From NCBI GenBank assembly GCA_002402325.1, contig DHFQ01000027.1, positions 1-9,536 on the forward strand: a stretch of 9,536 nt of DNA, given 5' to 3'. The position numbers were made by a program, and so were the translations under genes. Numbering within the stretch: the stretch's first letter is position 1; each line of letters opens with the position of its first letter. The notes under the pieces were generated by a model that saw only the letters and a program-made list of their open reading frames with translations, had not been told where the DNA came from and did no database searches. Below, in pieces: positions 1-6,551 of this stretch. The DNA comes from Candidatus Aminicenantes bacterium UBA4820 (GTDB lineage Bacteria > Acidobacteriota > UBA4820).

Positions 1-1265
1 GGGTCATAAACTTTTGCTTGTGCGACTGGATTTGATGAAGCATCAAACCCGCCATAAATAACAAGTTTATCGTTCCATACTCCTCCCGTGCAGTAATAAG
101 TGGGATTTGAATCGGTTCCTGTTTTCATTGTCCATTGATTTGAAGAGGGGTCATATTCATAAACATTAGGATTTACATCGCTCCATGCTCCACCCACTAC
201 ATAAAGTTTTCCATTTATTGCCCCGCCAGTTGTACCAATAAGGTCAACATATTGAGTGCCATCATTTATTGGCATATTTGGTTCGTACCACTCTTCAGAA
301 GTTAAATTGAATTCATCAACGAGTCTGTTACCATCGCCCTGCATAAGCCAGAGGCTTCCTTCTGCAATGACAGCAAAGCAATTATAACGGTTCCACGGAC
401 TTGGTGGATAAATCAAATAATCGGCGAAATCATTTTGTGCTATGTCAAAAACCAATGTCGCAGGGAAAGATATTTCTTCTCCGTCCCAGTAACTTCCTCC
501 AGATACATAAATTTTAGAGTCATCTGTTGCAATTCCAAAATAGGCTGTTTTAATAGGCATTGCAACTCCTGCTCCCCATTTATTGTCTGAAAGCGTTAAT
601 GGGAAAACTTTGCCTATGTAACTTGACTCCGCAGCGGTGCTTGATTTTACTCCTCCAACCCAGAATATTGTATTTGCACTTTGAGAATAAACTGCGCCAC
701 CATAAGCTGCTTTTACTGGCATTTGAGGACCGTTGCTCCAGGCGTTTGTCGCCGGGTCATAAATACTAACTTTGTCAGTGTAGGTACCAGTATTTCCACC
801 TAAAACATAAATTTTTCCGTTTGCTGCAACCGCTGATTGTCCTCTAATAGCGTTTGGCATTGCAGCCTTTGTTGTCCAGGTATCAGTTGCGGGATCATAA
901 CACTCATTGACATTTACAGGATTTGTTGAGGCGGTCAACTGCCTACCTCCCATAACATAAATCTTTCCGTCAACCTCAGCCGCTGTGCAAAGATATCTGC
1001 CTGTTGGCATATCCGCGCCCTGGCTCCATGAATCGGTTGCAATGTCGTAGATGTAAGTGGTCTTAGTTTCTCCATCATTTTCATTGCCACCAAAAAGATA
1101 GATTTTTCCATTGTAGGCGCATGAAGCTGACCAGTACATTGCTTTGGGAGCAAGAGAGTGAACTCCTATCCAGGTTGGTTGTGGTGTCTGCGCCCAGAGG
1201 GATACAACTCCCATCAAAAGGACGCAGAAGGTTAGTAAAACCATCTTGCCTAACTTTCTTTCCAT
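1..1265 (-). CDS. Secreted Kelch-repeat beta-propeller protein (partial, C-terminus beyond left edge)
   Basis: The minus-strand frame stays open from an ATG at 1265-1263 to the window edge: 421 codons and no stop. A strong ribosome site (AAAGGAGG, 1273-1280) lies 7 bases upstream of the start. The N-terminus (MERKLGKMVLLTFC...) is a Sec signal peptide: basic start, hydrophobic stretch of about residues 8-24, likely cleavage after Ala25 in LWA-Q. The mature part repeats the Kelch pattern: a GKIYLFGG-like strand, then a Y/VYDPATDxW-type strand, then xMP. Clear copies are at residues about 53-60, 100-107 and 150-157, with more variable ones further on (SKIYVSGG, GKLYVVGG, DKLVIYGG); at least eight can be counted. 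The fold is a beta-propeller. Extracytoplasmic Kelch proteins usually bind proteins or glycans, and no catalytic residues are recognisable. It is divergently transcribed from the redox operon and no functional link is evident. The missing C-terminus could carry an anchor or a sorting domain. Confidence 0.9.
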   Translation of the reverse strand, partial: MERKLGKMVLLTFCVLLMGVVSLWAQTPQPTWIGVHSLAPKAMYWSASCAYNGKIYLFGGNENDGETKTTYIYDIATDSWSQGADMPTGRYLCTAAEVDGKIYVMGGRQLTASTNPVNVNECYDPATDTWTTKAAMPNAIRGQSAVAANGKIYVLGGNTGTYTDKVSIYDPATNAWSNGPQMPVKAAYGGAVYSQSANTIFWVGGVKSSTAAESSYIGKVFPLTLSDNKWGAGVAMPIKTAYFGIATDDSKIYVSGGSYWDGEEISFPATLVFDIAQNDFADYLIYPPSPWNRYNCFAVIAEGSLWLMQGDGNRLVDEFNLTSEEWYEPNMPINDGTQYVDLIGTTGGAINGKLYVVGGAWSDVNPNVYEYDPSSNQWTMKTGTDSNPTYYCTGGVWNDKLVIYGGFDASSNPVAQAKVYD

Positions 1266-1272
1266 TTTAAAA

Positions 1273-1280
1273 CCTCCTTT
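1273..1280 (-). promoter_or_regulatory. Ribosome binding site of the Kelch gene
   Basis: Read on the minus strand this is AAAGGAGG, a near-perfect Shine-Dalgarno sequence 7 bases before the ATG at 1265. It fixes the start of the partial Kelch gene. Confidence 0.85.
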
Positions 1281-1302
1281 CAACTTAATCTGACCAAATT
1301 GT

Positions 1303-1332
1303 ATTCTAACCCCATTTATTTCTCTTTGTCAA
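1303..1332 (-). promoter_or_regulatory. Sigma70-type promoter for the Kelch gene
   Basis: On the minus strand a perfect -35 box TTGACA (1332-1327) is followed after 18 bases by TAGAAT (1308-1303), which matches the -10 consensus at five of six positions. Transcription would begin near 1296, giving a short leader that includes the AAAGGAGG ribosome site. No factor-binding site can be assigned with confidence. Confidence 0.6.
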
Positions 1333-1365
1333 GTTAAAAAAAATATTGAATTTTACATTCTCTAT

Positions 1366-1377
1366 AAAAAATTTTTT
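1366..1377. repeat. A6T6 perfect palindrome in the divergent intergenic region
   Basis: Six A followed by six T form a self-complementary 12-mer near the middle of the 235-bp region between the divergent genes. Tracts of this kind commonly bend DNA or act as upstream promoter elements. A regulatory role here is only inferred from its place between two promoters. Confidence 0.35.
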
Positions 1378-1388
1378 CAATTCATTTC

Positions 1389-1407
1389 AATCAAAAATAA
1401 TTTGATT
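1389..1407. promoter_or_regulatory. 7-bp dyad, candidate operator upstream of the hdr operon
   Basis: AATCAAA and its exact reverse complement TTTGATT are separated by five bases. The dyad ends 31 bp upstream of the -35 box of the plus-strand operon and lies upstream of both divergent promoters, so it is outside the likely transcripts and would work as DNA. The arms are in the opposite order to an Fnr/Crp site (TTGAT-N4-ATCAA), so it does not match that family. In DNA this AT-rich, a 7-bp dyad can also arise by chance. Confidence 0.3.
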
Positions 1408-1420
1408 TAAAAAGTTTCAC

Positions 1421-1443
1421 CTTGACTTTTTTAATCACTTGAC
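1421..1443 (+). repeat. Tandem CTTGAC direct repeat overlapping the operon -35 box
   Basis: CTTGAC occurs at 1421-1426 and again at 1438-1443, a 17-bp offset, and the second copy contributes to the -35 hexamer TTGACA. Possible readings are two overlapping promoters, a repeated half-site for a regulator that blocks RNA polymerase, or chance. The first copy has no convincing -10 box at the right distance. Confidence 0.3.
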
Positions 1444-1467
1444 AAGGTTAAAAAAAAATTCTAAAGT
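1439..1467 (+). promoter_or_regulatory. Sigma70-type promoter of the hdr-hnd-mvh operon
   Basis: A perfect -35 box TTGACA (1439-1444) is followed after exactly 17 bases by TAAAGT (1462-1467), which matches the -10 consensus at four of six positions. The start would be near 1474, giving a leader of about 27 bases to the ATG at 1501. It is the only good promoter upstream of the nine-gene plus-strand run. Intergenic gaps downstream are too short for another one outside coding sequence. Confidence 0.6.
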
Positions 1468-1500
1468 ATTACTTAAAAACTTGATTTAGGGGAGCAGAAA

Positions 1501-2082
1501 ATGGAATTTGCCCGAACCGTTAAATATGAAGCAGAACTTAACAAATCCTTTTACAAAGAAGTTGTTGAATCTTCAGGATGCGACAAGGTTCTTGAGTGCA
1601 TCCAGTGCGGGACCTGTTCTTCAACCTGTCCCGTCTCTTTATATATGGATTACACTCCAAGAAAACTTATGGCAATGATCAAGGCTGGCTTTGAGGAGGA
1701 TGCCTTGAAAAGTAAAACTGTATGGATATGTTCCTCCTGTTACTCCTGCACTGTTATGTGCCCTTCTCAAATTAAAATTACCGATGTTATGTATGCCTTA
1801 AAAAGGATGGCAATTGAGAAGGGATACTACCCAAAATCTATGCCCACACCTGTTCTTGCTAAGGAAATGAACAACATAATCTCAAAAAGGGGAAGAAACT
1901 CTGAAATGTATGTCGCTTCAATGATGGTACTCAAAACAAATCCCTTTGGGATGTTCAAAATGGCTCCTGTTGGGCTTGCTCTCTTTAAGAAAAGAAGGTT
2001 ACACATTGGAATGGAAAAAATTAAAAATACTAAACAGATAAAAAAACTCCTTTCAGGACTTAAGAAAAGGGAGGCAAAATGA
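1501..2082 (+). CDS. hdrC: Heterodisulfide reductase subunit C-like protein (two [4Fe-4S] clusters)
   Basis: This 193-residue protein matches the HdrC family in length and layout. It has two CxxCxxCxxxCP ferredoxin motifs, at Cys33/36/39/43 and Cys77/80/83/87, separated by a helical linker that includes YTPRKLMAMIKAG. In characterised HdrABC complexes HdrC carries electrons from HdrA to the active-site subunit HdrB. It is soluble here: no membrane segment is seen, so it is not the HdrE/DsrM-linked type. The ATG at 1501 is preceded by AGGGGAG (1488-1494) with a 6-base spacer. The 3' end overlaps hdrB by four bases (ATGA, 2079-2082), which suggests translational coupling. It is the first gene of the operon. 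Similar two-cluster subunits occur in succinate dehydrogenase and glycolate oxidase, but the HdrB neighbour supports HdrC. Confidence 0.92.
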   Translation: MEFARTVKYEAELNKSFYKEVVESSGCDKVLECIQCGTCSSTCPVSLYMDYTPRKLMAMIKAGFEEDALKSKTVWICSSCYSCTVMCPSQIKITDVMYALKRMAIEKGYYPKSMPTPVLAKEMNNIISKRGRNSEMYVASMMVLKTNPFGMFKMAPVGLALFKKRRLHIGMEKIKNTKQIKKLLSGLKKREAK

Positions 2083-2969
2083 AATCTTATGGCTATTACC
2101 CCGGTTGCTCTGTAAAATCAAGTTCCAAAAGTTATGAAAAATCTCTTCTACTTGTGATGAAAAGCGTTGGAGCAAAGCTTAAAGAGATTGATGATTGGAA
2201 CTGCTGTGGAGCAACTGCCTACTTTGGAACGGATGAAAAAATGGCGAAAGCAATAGCATCAAGAAATCTCAGTCTTGCTGAACAACAAAAGATGGATGAT
2301 TTAATAATTCCCTGCACAGGTTGCTATCTTACATTAAAAAAATCGCAAGAACATCTTAAGGAACATAAAGACGATAACATAAGGGCTGCACTCGACGAGG
2401 CAGGGCTAAAAGGGGGAGACAAAGTCGCTTTAAGACATCCTATTGATGTCCTCTACAACGATTTTGGTGTAGAGCAGATTAAATCTCTTGTTAAAAAGCC
2501 TTTAAAGGGGTGGAAGATTGCATCTTACTACGGCTGTCAACTTGTAAGACCTTACTCAGATGTTGACCATCCTTACTATCCGCACATCCTTGATGATTTG
2601 ATGGTTTCCTGCGGAGCAGAGGCTGTTGATTATCCTTATAAAACGAGGTGTTGTGGCGGTGCACTTACTGGAACGGTTGAAGATGTTGGATTAAGGCTTG
2701 TCTATATTCTTCTTGCGGAGATGAGAAACAGAGGGGCAAATTGTGTCGTAACGATGTGTCCATTATGTCATTTCAATCTTGATGTCTATCAAAGTAAGGT
2801 TATCAAAAAGTTTGGAGATGAATATGAAAAGAGTTTTTCAAAAAAGTTTGAACCTTTACCAATTTTACATTTTACTCAAGTAATAGGTTTAGCGATGGGA
2901 TATAAATATAGTGAACTTGGAATAAAAGAAGTTATGGTTGAACCCAAAGCGCTTTTGAAAGCGATTTGA
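2079..2969 (+). CDS. hdrB: Heterodisulfide reductase subunit B-like protein with two complete CCG domains
   Basis: The 296-residue protein consists of two cysteine-rich CCG domains. The first has Cys10, Cys42-Cys43-Gly and Cys79/Cys82 (CTGC). The second has Cys153, Cys191-Cys192-Gly and Cys227/Cys230 (CPLC). In methanogen HdrB each such domain binds a noncubane [4Fe-4S] cluster, and together they cleave the CoM-S-S-CoB disulfide. Both motifs are intact, so a disulfide-reducing (or related two-electron) active site is likely. A bacterium would normally lack CoM and CoB, so the real substrate is unknown. Translation begins at the ATG overlapping the hdrC stop, with AGGGAGG at 2068-2074. The stop at 2967-2969 lies 11 bases before hdrA-N. 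The sequence resembles HdrB more than the CCG proteins of lactate oxidation (LutA/GlcF), because of its length and because HdrC and HdrA flank it. Confidence 0.92.
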   Translation: MKSYGYYPGCSVKSSSKSYEKSLLLVMKSVGAKLKEIDDWNCCGATAYFGTDEKMAKAIASRNLSLAEQQKMDDLIIPCTGCYLTLKKSQEHLKEHKDDNIRAALDEAGLKGGDKVALRHPIDVLYNDFGVEQIKSLVKKPLKGWKIASYYGCQLVRPYSDVDHPYYPHILDDLMVSCGAEAVDYPYKTRCCGGALTGTVEDVGLRLVYILLAEMRNRGANCVVTMCPLCHFNLDVYQSKVIKKFGDEYEKSFSKKFEPLPILHFTQVIGLAMGYKYSELGIKEVMVEPKALLKAI

Positions 2970-2975
2970 GGGAGG
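2970..2975 (+). promoter_or_regulatory. Ribosome binding site deciding the hdrA-N start
   Basis: GGGAGG lies 5 bases before the ATG at 2981. The frame can be extended upstream to a TTG at 2966, but that codon overlaps the hdrB stop and would put the ribosome site inside the gene, so ATG 2981 is preferred. Confidence 0.75.
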
Positions 2976-2980
2976 AAAAG

Positions 2981-3859
2981 ATGAATTACGGAGTAAGAAT
3001 TGGAGTCTATGTTTGCCACTGCGGTTCAAACATTGCTGGAAAAGTTGATGTCGGTTCCGTCGCAAAATTTGCAAAAGAGTATGACCCTGACAATGTTGTA
3101 ATTGCAAGAGATTACAAGTATATGTGTTCAGACCCTGGTCAGGATCTAATAAAGAAGGATATTAAGGATTTTAACTTAAATAGAATTGTTGTTGCATCCT
3201 GCTCTCCTTTGATGCATGAACCAACTTTCAGAAGGGCAACAGAGCAGGGTGGAATCAATCCTTTCTTCTTTCAAATGGCAAATATAAGGGAGCATTGTTC
3301 GTGGGTTACAGAAGATCCTGAAAAAGCAACTGAGAAGGCAAAGGCTCTTTTGATTGCGGCAATCCACAGGGTTATGTTTCATGAACCTCTTGAGAAAAAG
3401 AAGGTTCCAATAAATCCAAATGTCTTGATACTTGGTGCTGGAATTGCTGGAATTCACGCAGCGCTTGATATTGCGAATGCAGGTAACAAAGTTTATATGG
3501 TTGAAAGAAAATCTTATATTGGCGGGAATATGACGAGGTTTGATAAAACATTTCCAACGCTTGACTGCGCCGCCTGTATTTTAACTCCAAAGACTGTTTC
3601 TATTTCACAGAACCCGAATATTGAACTGATGACCCTTTCAGAGGTGAAAGAAGTTTCTGGTTATGTTGGAAATTTCAAGGCGAAAATTTTGCAAAATCCA
3701 AGATTTGTTGATACGGACAAATGCACAGGTTGTGGTGCCTGCTGGGAATCGTGCCCTGCTTTTAGAATTCCTAAAGTTAAAACTATAAGGAAAGGAAATC
3801 TCATAATAGGTGATGGAACTAAAAAGGATCAGGCAAGTGGAGGCAAAAATGCAAACTGA
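2981..3859 (+). CDS. hdrA: HdrA N-terminal half (split HdrA: N-terminal domain, FAD site and first inserted-ferredoxin motif)
   Basis: This 292-residue protein covers only the front of HdrA, which is usually about 650 residues. Visible in order: the HdrA N-terminal domain with VCHCG (Cys12/14), Cys49, ASCSP (Cys74) and Cys106; the FAD-binding GAGIAG motif (residues 152-157) followed by the VERK strand end; GGNMTRFDKTFPTLDC and the ACILTPK segment (Cys196/199); then one [4Fe-4S] motif, CTGCGACWESCP (Cys248-258). In ordinary HdrA this motif opens an inserted ferredoxin domain followed by the rest of the flavin domain. Here the protein ends after a tail (about 265-292) in which I see no HdrA match. 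The remaining half is found at 6552-8312, fused to another module, so the FAD site would have to be completed by two polypeptides. The stop overlaps nuoE by 11 bases. No frameshift explains the ending, because the missing half is 2.7 kb away. Confidence 0.9.
   Translation: MNYGVRIGVYVCHCGSNIAGKVDVGSVAKFAKEYDPDNVVIARDYKYMCSDPGQDLIKKDIKDFNLNRIVVASCSPLMHEPTFRRATEQGGINPFFFQMANIREHCSWVTEDPEKATEKAKALLIAAIHRVMFHEPLEKKKVPINPNVLILGAGIAGIHAALDIANAGNKVYMVERKSYIGGNMTRFDKTFPTLDCAACILTPKTVSISQNPNIELMTLSEVKEVSGYVGNFKAKILQNPRFVDTDKCTGCGACWESCPAFRIPKVKTIRKGNLIIGDGTKKDQASGGKNAN
3839..3843 (+). promoter_or_regulatory. Ribosome binding site deciding the nuoE start
   Basis: GGAGG is placed 5 bases before the ATG at 3849. 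In-frame GTG and ATG codons at 3810 and 3813 lie deeper inside hdrA-N and lack a comparable site, so 3849 is the likely start. Confidence 0.7.
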
Positions 3860-4328
3860 TATTTCTAAAGTTGATGAAATTGTTATGAGATATGGAAGAA
3901 GGAAGGAAAATCTTCTTGCTATGCTCCTCGATTGTCAGGAGGAGTTTTACTACCTTCCGAAAGAAGCGTTAGAGGAAATATCAAAACAGACTGGAACTCC
4001 TTTCGTAAAGGTTTTACACGCTGCCACATTTTTCAGGGCATTCAGTCTAAAGCCAGTGGGAAAGTATCCAATCCATGTTTGTATGGGAACCGCCTGCCAT
4101 GTAAAAGGTGCACCAAGATTGCTTGAAGCCTTTGAAAGAGAACTACAAATTAAAAAAGGTGAGACGACAAAGGACAATCTTTTCAGCATTGAAACAGTCA
4201 ACTGTCTTGGTTGTTGTGGGCTTGCACCTGTAGTAACCGTTGGCAAGGATGTACACGGAAAGTTAAGACAGGCAAATGTTTCAAGGATTATAAAAAAGTA
4301 TCGTTCCAGGGAGGGTTCAGATGCCTAA
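3849..4328 (+). CDS. nuoE: NuoE/HndA-type [2Fe-2S] subunit of an NAD(P)-linked module
   Basis: The 159-residue protein has the length and architecture of NuoE/HoxE/HndA: an N-terminal helical bundle (LLAMLLDCQEEFYYLPKEAL, then VLHAATFF) and a thioredoxin-like domain holding one [2Fe-2S] cluster. The four ligands are visible as Cys78-x4-Cys83 (CMGTAC) and Cys119-x3-Cys123 (CLGCC). In complex I and in HydABC/HndABCD hydrogenases this subunit pairs with NuoF and helps electron flow near the FMN. It overlaps hdrA-N by 11 bases and the next gene by 8 bases (4321-4328), so all three are probably translationally coupled. The order nuoE, small ferredoxin, nuoF matches the hndA-hndB-hndC order of NADP-reducing hydrogenases. 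Confidence 0.95.
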   Translation: MQTDISKVDEIVMRYGRRKENLLAMLLDCQEEFYYLPKEALEEISKQTGTPFVKVLHAATFFRAFSLKPVGKYPIHVCMGTACHVKGAPRLLEAFERELQIKKGETTKDNLFSIETVNCLGCCGLAPVVTVGKDVHGKLRQANVSRIIKKYRSREGSDA

Positions 4329-4704
4329 ACTCACTGTTGAAGATTTAAAAAATTTAAGAGAAGGTTTGAGAGATAAGATGAACATCCGTTCAGGTGAGGC
4401 TAAAGCAAAAGTAATTGTCCATATGAGTACCTGCGGAATTGCTGCCGGGGCAAGAGATATTTTAAAAGCCTTTATGGATGAGATTGAAAATAGAGGAATA
4501 ACAGACATTCTTGTTACAACCTCTTCCTGTGCGGGGCTTTGCAGTAAGGAGCCGATGATTACGGTGCTCTACCAGAATCAGCCACCTGTTAAATATGTTG
4601 AATTGACCCCACAAAAGGTTAAAAAGATTTTTGAAGAACACCTTTTAAATGGAAATATTGTTAAAGAATTCGCCCTTGCTTCGGGCAGTGAAACAACCGC
4701 TTAA
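4321..4704 (+). CDS. hndB: HndB-like thioredoxin-fold [2Fe-2S] ferredoxin
   Basis: This 127-residue protein has a short N-terminal helix (about 5-20) and then a thioredoxin-like ferredoxin domain: VIVHMSTCGIAAGARDILKAF (Cys38) and TSSCAGLCSKEP (Cys70/Cys74). The pattern recalls HndB, the small subunit between HndA and HndC in the Desulfovibrio NADP-reducing hydrogenase. Only three cysteines are present in the whole protein. A classic thioredoxin-like [2Fe-2S] site has four, so either a non-cysteine ligand completes the cluster or the cluster is absent; I cannot tell which. The start ATG overlaps the nuoE stop and is preceded by AGGGAGG (4308-4314). The stop is 12 bases before nuoF. It most likely feeds electrons within the NuoEF module or has a structural role there. 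Confidence 0.82.
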   Translation: MPKLTVEDLKNLREGLRDKMNIRSGEAKAKVIVHMSTCGIAAGARDILKAFMDEIENRGITDILVTTSSCAGLCSKEPMITVLYQNQPPVKYVELTPQKVKKIFEEHLLNGNIVKEFALASGSETTA

Positions 4705-4709
4705 AGGAG
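4704..4709 (+). promoter_or_regulatory. Ribosome binding site deciding the nuoF start
   Basis: AAGGAG lies 7 bases before the ATG at 4717. A TTG two codons upstream (4711) is in frame but sits too close to the site, so 4717 is chosen. Confidence 0.7.
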
Positions 4710-4716
4710 ATTGAAA

Positions 4717-6540
4717 ATGGCATATCGTTCACATATTCTTCTTTGCAGTGGAACGGGTTGCGTTTCCTGTGGTGCATTTACTTTAAAAGAGACACTTAAA
4801 ACCGAACTTCAAAAAAGAAATCTTCAGGATGAGATTCAAGTTGTTACAACGGGGTGTCAGGGATTCTGTGCTGAAGGTCCTATTATGATTGTTCAACCCG
4901 ATGGAATTTTTTATTGTCAGGTAAAACCATCTGATGTTCCTACAATCGTTGAAGAGCATTTTATCAAAGGACGTCCGGTTAAAAAACTGCTTTACACGGG
5001 GGCCGCAAAAGCCACACCAATCCCTGCATTAAAGGACATCCCATTTTTTGCAAAACAGCAACTTGTGGTTTTAAGAAACAGAGGACTCGTTGACCCCGAT
5101 AAGATTGAAGATTACATCGCAGTTGACGGATACTCGGCACTTTCAAAGGCTTTAACTGAGATGAAACCTGAAGCAATAATTGCAGAGATTAAAAGATCAG
5201 GTTTAAGAGGAAGAGGCGGTGGTGGGTTCCCTGCGGGAATAAAGTGGGAAACCTGTAGAAAGGCTTATTTACAAAGGAATGTTGAGCCTGTCGTAATTTG
5301 TAATGCAGATGAAGGCGACCCCGGTGCCTATATGGACAGGTCAATAATTGAAAGCGACCCTCACGCTGTTTTAGAGGGAATGGCAATCGCAGCTTATGCA
5401 ATTGGGGCAAAGGAAGGGTTTATCTACATCAGGCACGAATACCCACTTGCAAGGCAGAGACTTTTAAATGCAATTGAACAGGCTAAAGAGTACGGACTAC
5501 TTGGTGAAAATATTTTAAACACGAACTTTAGTTTTAATATTGAGATTGTTCAGGGTGCGGGCGCATTTGTCTGTGGTGAATCAACTGCTTTAATGGCTTC
5601 TCTTGAAGGTGAAGTTGGCGAGCCAAGGGCTAAATACATCCACACCGTTGAATATGGTTATAAAAATAGACCGAGCAATTTAAACAATGTTGAAACTTAT
5701 GCAAATGTTCCTCTAATAATTTTGAGAGGTTCTGATTGGTTTGCCTCAATGGGGACTGGTGATCCAAGGGAGAATCCGTGGAACGGTTCTTCAGGAACAA
5801 AGGTCTTTTCTCTTGTAGGAAAAGTTAACAACACGGGATTGATTGAGGTTCCGATGGGTATTTCTTTGAGAGAAATTATCTTTGATATAGGAGGAGGAAT
5901 CCCAAAGGGTAAAAAGTTCAAAGCGGTTCAGACGGGCGGACCATCGGGAGGATGTCTTCCTGAAAGCAAACTTGATATGCCCGTTGACTTTGACAGTTTG
6001 ACTGAAGCGGGCTCAATGATGGGATCGGGCGGAATGATTGTAATGGATGAAGAGACCTGTATGGTTGATGTTGCAAGATACTTCATCTCATTCCTCACTG
6101 AAGAATCCTGCGGGAAGTGCACTCCTTGCAGAGAGGGCTTACGAACAATGCTTGATATTTTGAACAGAATCTGCGAAGGGAAAGGAAAAGAGGAGGACAT
6201 AGCCTTTCTTGAAGAGATGGGCGAAGTTATGCAGGATTGTTGCCTTTGCGCCTTAGGGACTTCTGCTCCAAACCCTGTACTATCGACGATAGAATATTTT
6301 AAAAATGAATATCTTGAGCATATTAAAAATCACAAGTGTCCCGGTGGAGTCTGCAAGGAACTTATAACCTATGTGATTGATAAAAACAAATGTGATGGAT
6401 GTCACGCCTGCACAAAGGTTTGCTCTTCAAATGCAATTAAAGGGGAAGCAAAAAAACTTCATTCAATTGATACGACAAAATGTATAAAGTGCGGTGCTTG
6501 CATTGAAGTCTGCACAAAAGATGCTATTTATAAGGAATAA
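4717..6540 (+). CDS. nuoF: NuoF/HndC-type NAD(P)- and FMN-binding subunit with extra ferredoxin domains
   Basis: The 607-residue protein has the long HndC/HydB layout. First is a thioredoxin-like [2Fe-2S] domain (Cys10/Cys15 or Cys18, then Cys47-x3-Cys51, CQGFC). The NuoF core follows, with the glycine-rich FMN loop GRGGGGFPAGIKWE (165-178), the NADEGDPGAYMDRS segment (196 onward) and GAGAFVCGESTALMASLEG. Next come an SLBB region and the [4Fe-4S] site ESCGKCTPCREG (Cys465/468/471) completed by the cysteine of LCALG (Cys511). The C-terminal 2x[4Fe-4S] ferredoxin has motifs at Cys559-569 and Cys589-599. It should bind FMN and NAD(P)H and exchange electrons with the cluster chain. All key motifs are intact. 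In HydABC enzymes this subunit is the pyridine-nucleotide site and a place of bifurcation. It lies 12 bases after hndB and 11 bases before the fusion gene. NAD versus NADP preference cannot be read from the sequence. Confidence 0.95.
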   Translation: MAYRSHILLCSGTGCVSCGAFTLKETLKTELQKRNLQDEIQVVTTGCQGFCAEGPIMIVQPDGIFYCQVKPSDVPTIVEEHFIKGRPVKKLLYTGAAKATPIPALKDIPFFAKQQLVVLRNRGLVDPDKIEDYIAVDGYSALSKALTEMKPEAIIAEIKRSGLRGRGGGGFPAGIKWETCRKAYLQRNVEPVVICNADEGDPGAYMDRSIIESDPHAVLEGMAIAAYAIGAKEGFIYIRHEYPLARQRLLNAIEQAKEYGLLGENILNTNFSFNIEIVQGAGAFVCGESTALMASLEGEVGEPRAKYIHTVEYGYKNRPSNLNNVETYANVPLIILRGSDWFASMGTGDPRENPWNGSSGTKVFSLVGKVNNTGLIEVPMGISLREIIFDIGGGIPKGKKFKAVQTGGPSGGCLPESKLDMPVDFDSLTEAGSMMGSGGMIVMDEETCMVDVARYFISFLTEESCGKCTPCREGLRTMLDILNRICEGKGKEEDIAFLEEMGEVMQDCCLCALGTSAPNPVLSTIEYFKNEYLEHIKNHKCPGGVCKELITYVIDKNKCDGCHACTKVCSSNAIKGEAKKLHSIDTTKCIKCGACIEVCTKDAIYKE

Positions 6541-6551
6541 GGGAGGCAGGA

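Noticed and set aside
560..769. A 69-codon plus-strand open frame opposite the Kelch gene
   Set aside because: It lies within the Kelch coding sequence on the other strand, has a low-complexity Leu-rich translation and no ribosome site. The Kelch frame explains the region fully.
935..1153. A 72-codon minus-strand frame overlapping the Kelch gene in another frame
   Set aside because: It is in a different frame from the signal peptide and Kelch repeats and its translation shows no family features.
1204..1265. A lipoprotein signal (Cys14 in the Kelch leader)
   Set aside because: The residues before Cys14 are LTF, a poor lipobox, and a good signal peptidase I site (LWA-Q) follows. A secreted protein is more likely.
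1266..1500. An Fnr/Crp or Rex operator for the redox operon
   Set aside because: I looked for TTGAT-N4-ATCAA and for a Rex-type TTGTGAA-N6-TTCACAA and found neither. The dyad present has its arms in the opposite order.
3800..3860. A frameshift or sequencing error as the cause of the short HdrA
   Set aside because: The next frames lead directly into nuoE, which has its own ribosome site. The rest of HdrA is intact 2.7 kb away in another gene, so a local indel cannot explain the split.
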